Shown here piece after piece: positions 61,306-64,000 of a stretch of DNA of 64,000 nucleotides; positions within the stretch are counted from its first letter, which is position 1; every line of letters starts with the position of its first letter. The notes beneath the pieces are model-generated. The model had not been told where the DNA came from and ran no database searches. It worked only from the letters and a program-made list of their open reading frames with translations. Source of the DNA: Peribacillus sp. FSL H8-0477 (GTDB taxonomy: Bacteria > Bacillota > Bacilli > Bacillales > DSM-1321). The translations under genes were made by a program, and so were the position numbers. The stretch lies in assembly GCF_038002765.1 (NCBI RefSeq), contig NZ_JBBODE010000001.1, positions 1-64,000 on the forward strand, written 5' to 3'.

Positions 61306-61407
61306 TTTTCATCGCTCCCCGTTCGTTGTACTTAACACGGCTATGTTAGTTATTTACTATTTTAAGTTTTCAAAATTAAATAAACAATATATAATTCTAC
61401 TAAACCT

Positions 61408-61422
61408 ATCTCGGATTGAGAT
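61408..61422. promoter_or_regulatory. GltC-binding box
   Basis: ATCTCGGATTGAGAT, a dyad with 5-bp arms ATCTC/GAGAT. It is nearly the same as GltC box I of Bacillus subtilis (ATCTC-N5-GAGAT) and lies in the gltA-gltC divergent region, 29 bp before the gltC start. It fits activation of gltAB and autorepression of gltC. Confidence 0.8.
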
Positions 61423-61450
61423 GAATGAATGATTGAATGGAGGAAGTGCA

Positions 61451-62353
61451 TTGGAGTTACGTCAATTAATCTATTTTGTAGAAGTAGCTGAGCGAGAACA
61501 TGTTTCAGCTGCTGCAGAACATTTACATATCGCACAGTCTGCCATCAGCCGGCAAATTGCCAGACTAGAAGAAGAACTTAGTGTACAGTTATTTGAACGA
61601 GTCGGGAGAAACATTCAACTCACACCAATTGGGAGAATCTTTTTGATTCATGCGAAAACAGCCATTAAAGCAATTGATTATGCCAAACTTCAAATTGATG
61701 AATACCTAGACCCTGAGCAAGGATCCATTAAAATCGGTTTTCCAACTAGTCTTGCCAATCATTTGCTTCCTACGGTGATTTCCGCTTTTCGTGAAGAACA
61801 ACCGAATATATCGTTCCATCTTAGTCAAGGTTCGTATGCCTCGTTAATAAAGTCGGTAAAGAATAACGAAGTCGGTCTTGCTTTTCTTGGGCCGGTACCA
61901 GCTGATGACTCTCTCATTAAAGGAGATATTCTGTTTACAGAAAACATGTCAGCTCTTTTACCCATTAGGCATCCTCTTGCAGACCGACCAAGCCTCCGAC
62001 TCAGTGATTTGCGGAAAGATTCCTTCGTCCTTTTGCCTGATGGTTTTGTGTTACGAAAAATGGCGATTGAAGCCTGTAAGCAAGCTGGATTCGACCCGAT
62101 TATTTCGTCGATTGGAGAGGATATGGATTCGATAAAAGGTCTTGTCTCGGCTGGCATCGGCGTCAGTCTTTTACCTGACAGTACTTTACACGAATCCACA
62201 CCAAGATTAACGGTAAGAATTCCAATTGAAACACCTGATGTAAAGCGATCTGTTGGAATTATCACCTCAAAAACACGGGATCTATCACCGTCAGAAAAGG
62301 TTTTTTACCAGTTTATCATCGACTTTTATTCAGTTCTTGAACGGTATAAGTAA
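61451..62353 (+). CDS. gltC: LysR-family activator of glutamate synthase genes
   Basis: 300-residue LysR regulator that activates gltAB, responding to 2-oxoglutarate and glutamate. The N-terminal HTH is HVSAAAEHLHIAQSAISRQI, within MELRQLIYFVEVAEREHVS. The effector domain includes IKIGFPTSLANHLLPTVIS and FVLLPDGFVLRKMAIEACKQ. Sequence and length follow GltC of Bacillus subtilis closely. The start is a TTG at 61451 with GGAGGAAG upstream; the frame opens at 61433. Divergent from gltA. Confidence 0.95.
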   Translation: MELRQLIYFVEVAEREHVSAAAEHLHIAQSAISRQIARLEEELSVQLFERVGRNIQLTPIGRIFLIHAKTAIKAIDYAKLQIDEYLDPEQGSIKIGFPTSLANHLLPTVISAFREEQPNISFHLSQGSYASLIKSVKNNEVGLAFLGPVPADDSLIKGDILFTENMSALLPIRHPLADRPSLRLSDLRKDSFVLLPDGFVLRKMAIEACKQAGFDPIISSIGEDMDSIKGLVSAGIGVSLLPDSTLHESTPRLTVRIPIETPDVKRSVGIITSKTRDLSPSEKVFYQFIIDFYSVLERYK

Positions 62354-62457
62354 AGGATGATTAAACTATTTTCATGGAGTTTCCTTTCAGGTGCTGTCCT
62401 ACCGGGGTTAAAAACAGCTAACAATTACTGATCTTTTCTCGGTATTTAGTAAGGAAA

Positions 62458-62859
62458 TTAGAGACTATTCTTTTTCTCCTTACTAAATGTTCCGGAAAGT
62501 ATTTCTATAACAAACCAATACACCAGTAAAGCAGCTGCATTATGTACGGATACGATTCCTGCAAAAAACAGGTGCACGAATGAAAACCCGCCCAGCAAAA
62601 TGAGACATCCTGGGAGTATACCGGCGAGCATAAATAATCCTAACCTCTTAAAAATAGAAACATTTAGCTGATTAATCCATATAACAAGTGAGGCTCCAAA
62701 TAAGAAATATACAGGCGTTGCTACTAATAGAGTAAACTCCAAAAATTCCAAAATTCTTGGAAAATCATTAAAATTTAAGATACTGCTATAAATAAATGAA
62801 GAAATAATCGCTGCATATAGCGTCTTTAGCAGGTACAATCTATTAACTGGCTTTATCAC
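62458..62859 (-). CDS. Integral membrane protein of unknown function (133 aa)
   Basis: Four hydrophobic segments: LYLLKTLYAAIISSFIYSSI, LEFTLLVATPVYFLFGASLV, LGLFMLAGILPGCLILLGGF, and VHNAAALLVYWFVIEILSGT, with a basic C-terminus (KEKKNSL). No family recognised. It starts at a GTG with AAGGTGGG upstream and stands alone between gltC and the cupin gene. Confidence 0.65.
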   Translation of the reverse strand: MIKPVNRLYLLKTLYAAIISSFIYSSILNFNDFPRILEFLEFTLLVATPVYFLFGASLVIWINQLNVSIFKRLGLFMLAGILPGCLILLGGFSFVHLFFAGIVSVHNAAALLVYWFVIEILSGTFSKEKKNSL

Positions 62860-62963
62860 TTAACCCACCTTCTTTTTTATATTCAATTTCTTATTGCACA
62901 CTTCTATCCCGCCCACATATCTTGCATATAGGCTGAAAAATTCGGAGTAGAAAGGATACCTTT

Positions 62964-63620
62964 ATGAGTTCAACGATTGACTATACATCGCCTTCCACCC
63001 AATTCTTTTTTGACTTAAATAAAAATACTAGCTTTAAAAAAGATAATCAAAATTTCATTAATGAATTAAGTATTGATCAGGTAAACACATTAAACAATAC
63101 GGCACTGCTGGATATATTTTTAAGTGCCAATAACCTGATTGAACCCCATTATCACCAAAATGCTGCGGAACTCGTGTATTGTATTTCAGGATCTGCTACG
63201 ATTTCCGTACTTAATCCATTTACAAAGCAATTTAATCATTACCCGATTACACCTGGTCAAGTTGTAAATATTCCTCAAGGCTGGTGGCACTACGATGCTG
63301 CGGATGTTGATGATACCCATTTACTCGCTATCTTTAATGCACCTACCATCGATACCGTTTTAGGTTCAGATCTTTTAGCGTTAACGCCTGCCAATATTAT
63401 CGCTCACACCTATTGTTTAGATGAAAAACAATGGAAGAAAGCGGTTGGACCTGTTCGACCTGGAACCTTTATTGGACCTCGCAGGAACTGCGAAGCATAC
63501 AGCATCCATCATCCCCATCCAAACGTCCAACATTCACAGCCATATAACGCTCCCATATTTCCATCACACTATGAGTCTGCTTATCCAATCCAGCCAAATG
63601 CACACTACTATCGCTACTAG
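62964..63620 (+). CDS. Cupin-domain protein with His/Tyr/Pro-rich tail
   Basis: 218 residues. The cupin barrel spans about 35-150: motif 1 has metal ligands in LIEPHYHQNAAELVYCISG, and motif 2 in VVNIPQGWWHYDAADVDD. Residues about 175-218 form a tail rich in His, Tyr and Pro (SIHHPHPNVQHSQPYNAPIF, then SHYESAYPIQPNAHYYRY). Such tails are common in spore coat proteins, but this location is inference. ATG 62964 has AAAGGATACC upstream. Germin-like oxidase or decarboxylase activity cannot be decided. Confidence 0.8.
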   Translation: MSSTIDYTSPSTQFFFDLNKNTSFKKDNQNFINELSIDQVNTLNNTALLDIFLSANNLIEPHYHQNAAELVYCISGSATISVLNPFTKQFNHYPITPGQVVNIPQGWWHYDAADVDDTHLLAIFNAPTIDTVLGSDLLALTPANIIAHTYCLDEKQWKKAVGPVRPGTFIGPRRNCEAYSIHHPHPNVQHSQPYNAPIFPSHYESAYPIQPNAHYYRY

Positions 63621-63630
63621 CTAAATATAG

Positions 63631-63653
63631 GCGTGGAACCTTTCCATGCCTGC
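63631..63653. terminator. Hairpin between cupin and amidase genes, possible terminator
   Basis: AGGCGTGGAA pairs with TTCCATGCCT around a short loop (one G-T pair); no strong T run in either direction. Confidence 0.45.
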
Positions 63654-64000
63654 TTATATGTTAGGACTCCTTCGCAGATTGGCAGCCTGTTCAAATGCAA
63701 ACCCAAGCTTGATTAACATCCCTTCACTAAATGCCGTACCTGCCATGGTCACACCAAAAGGCCGGCCGTTTTTCTTATAGCCTGCTGGTAGGGCGATTGA
63801 TGGATATCCAGCCTTGGCAGAGATTGTTGAGCCAATATAGGCTGGAAATAGAATGGCATCAAGGTTATATGTTTTTAAGGCTAAATCAATTCCTTGTTCT
63901 TGAGAAAAATATAAATCTTCTAATCTTGCGTTTATGTATTCAGGATTTCGTAATGTATTGGGAAAGTGCTCTCGCTTTTCCAATTTATCTTGACCGTACT
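63654..64000 (-). CDS. Amidase (amidase signature family), C-terminal part only
   Basis: The last 115 residues of an amidase; the frame stays open to the window edge (YGQDKLEKREHFPNT). Family traits are DAILFPAYIGSTISAKAGYP, SIALPAGYKKNGRPFGVTMA and the ending GFAFEQAANLRRSP, as in GatA-like and peptide amidases. The Ser-Ser-Lys catalytic part lies beyond the window. Confidence 0.85.
   Translation of the reverse strand, partial: YGQDKLEKREHFPNTLRNPEYINARLEDLYFSQEQGIDLALKTYNLDAILFPAYIGSTISAKAGYPSIALPAGYKKNGRPFGVTMAGTAFSEGMLIKLGFAFEQAANLRRSPNI

Noticed and set aside
61306-61450. Additional GltC box II in the gltA-gltC gap
   Set aside because: Only one clear ATCTC-N5-GAGAT dyad could be found by eye; a second, weaker box is not convincing.

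Overview
The window looks like chromosomal DNA from a spore-forming member of the Bacillaceae (Bacillus/Neobacillus-like). This is inferred from low GC, strong AGGAGG-type ribosome binding sites, a hut operon with a HutP attenuator, gltAB with divergent gltC, csoR-copZ-copA, and a cluster of BclA/BclB-type collagen-like spore-surface genes. I see no rRNA, tRNA, CRISPR array, prophage or intact insertion sequence.

Layout. 1-3.1 kb: fructose PTS operon fruR-fruK-fruA (minus strand, fruA cut by the window edge). 3.2-8.2 kb: histidine degradation, hutP-hutH-hutU-hutI, with a terminator/antiterminator leader between hutP and hutH. 8.3-9.9 kb: a duplicated-domain lipoprotein and a small unknown gene. 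10-21 kb: a complete set of enzymes for reductive pyrimidine (uracil/thymine) catabolism. These are preT-preA (reduction), dihydropyrimidinase, an M20 carbamoylase (beta-ureidopropionase), a class III aminotransferase and a CoA-acylating semialdehyde dehydrogenase, with a PucR-type regulator in the middle. Three separate promoters share a motif TANACA-N4-GTAA; at two of them it occurs twice, 32-33 bp apart. 21-25.8 kb: metallo-beta-lactamase fold protein, NTF2-like protein, LytR-CpsA-Psr protein, VOC protein, nucleotidyltransferase, and a pseudogene with two homopolymer frameshifts. 25.9-26.4 kb: a 470-bp MITE-like element with 44-bp terminal inverted repeats, next to an excisionase-like HTH gene.

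27.3-35.3 kb is the most distinctive region: a spore-surface locus. Four genes encode the same roughly 100-residue N-terminal module. One carries a collagen-like GXT stalk and a BclA-like tip. One is a very large GXT gene with a BclB-like tip and several frameshifts plus a 211-bp duplication. Two have no stalk, and one of these ends in a (CDES)n tail. The two stalk-less genes bracket an unknown 156-residue protein and a TPR glycosyltransferase in one apparent operon. A plausible reading is an exosporium filament system with its own glycosyltransferase.

35.6-43.5 kb: GHKL sensor kinase preceded by a 20-bp perfect inverted repeat, a VWA protein, copper homeostasis (csoR-copZ-copA), a class A beta-lactamase-like protein, a Spo0M-like protein, a cold-shock protein and a 39-codon DUF4023-type gene. 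43.6-56 kb: PabB-PabC fusion, DUF2642-like protein, ArsB-like transporter, several small housekeeping or stress genes, a PAS histidine kinase, GNAT, signal peptidase I and a class B penicillin-binding protein. 55.2-62.4 kb: gltB and gltA (glutamate synthase) with divergent gltC and a GltC box. 62.4-64 kb: a membrane protein, a cupin with a His/Tyr-rich tail, and the C-terminal end of an amidase cut by the window edge.

Family names come from recognition of motifs and overall resemblance; no database search was possible.
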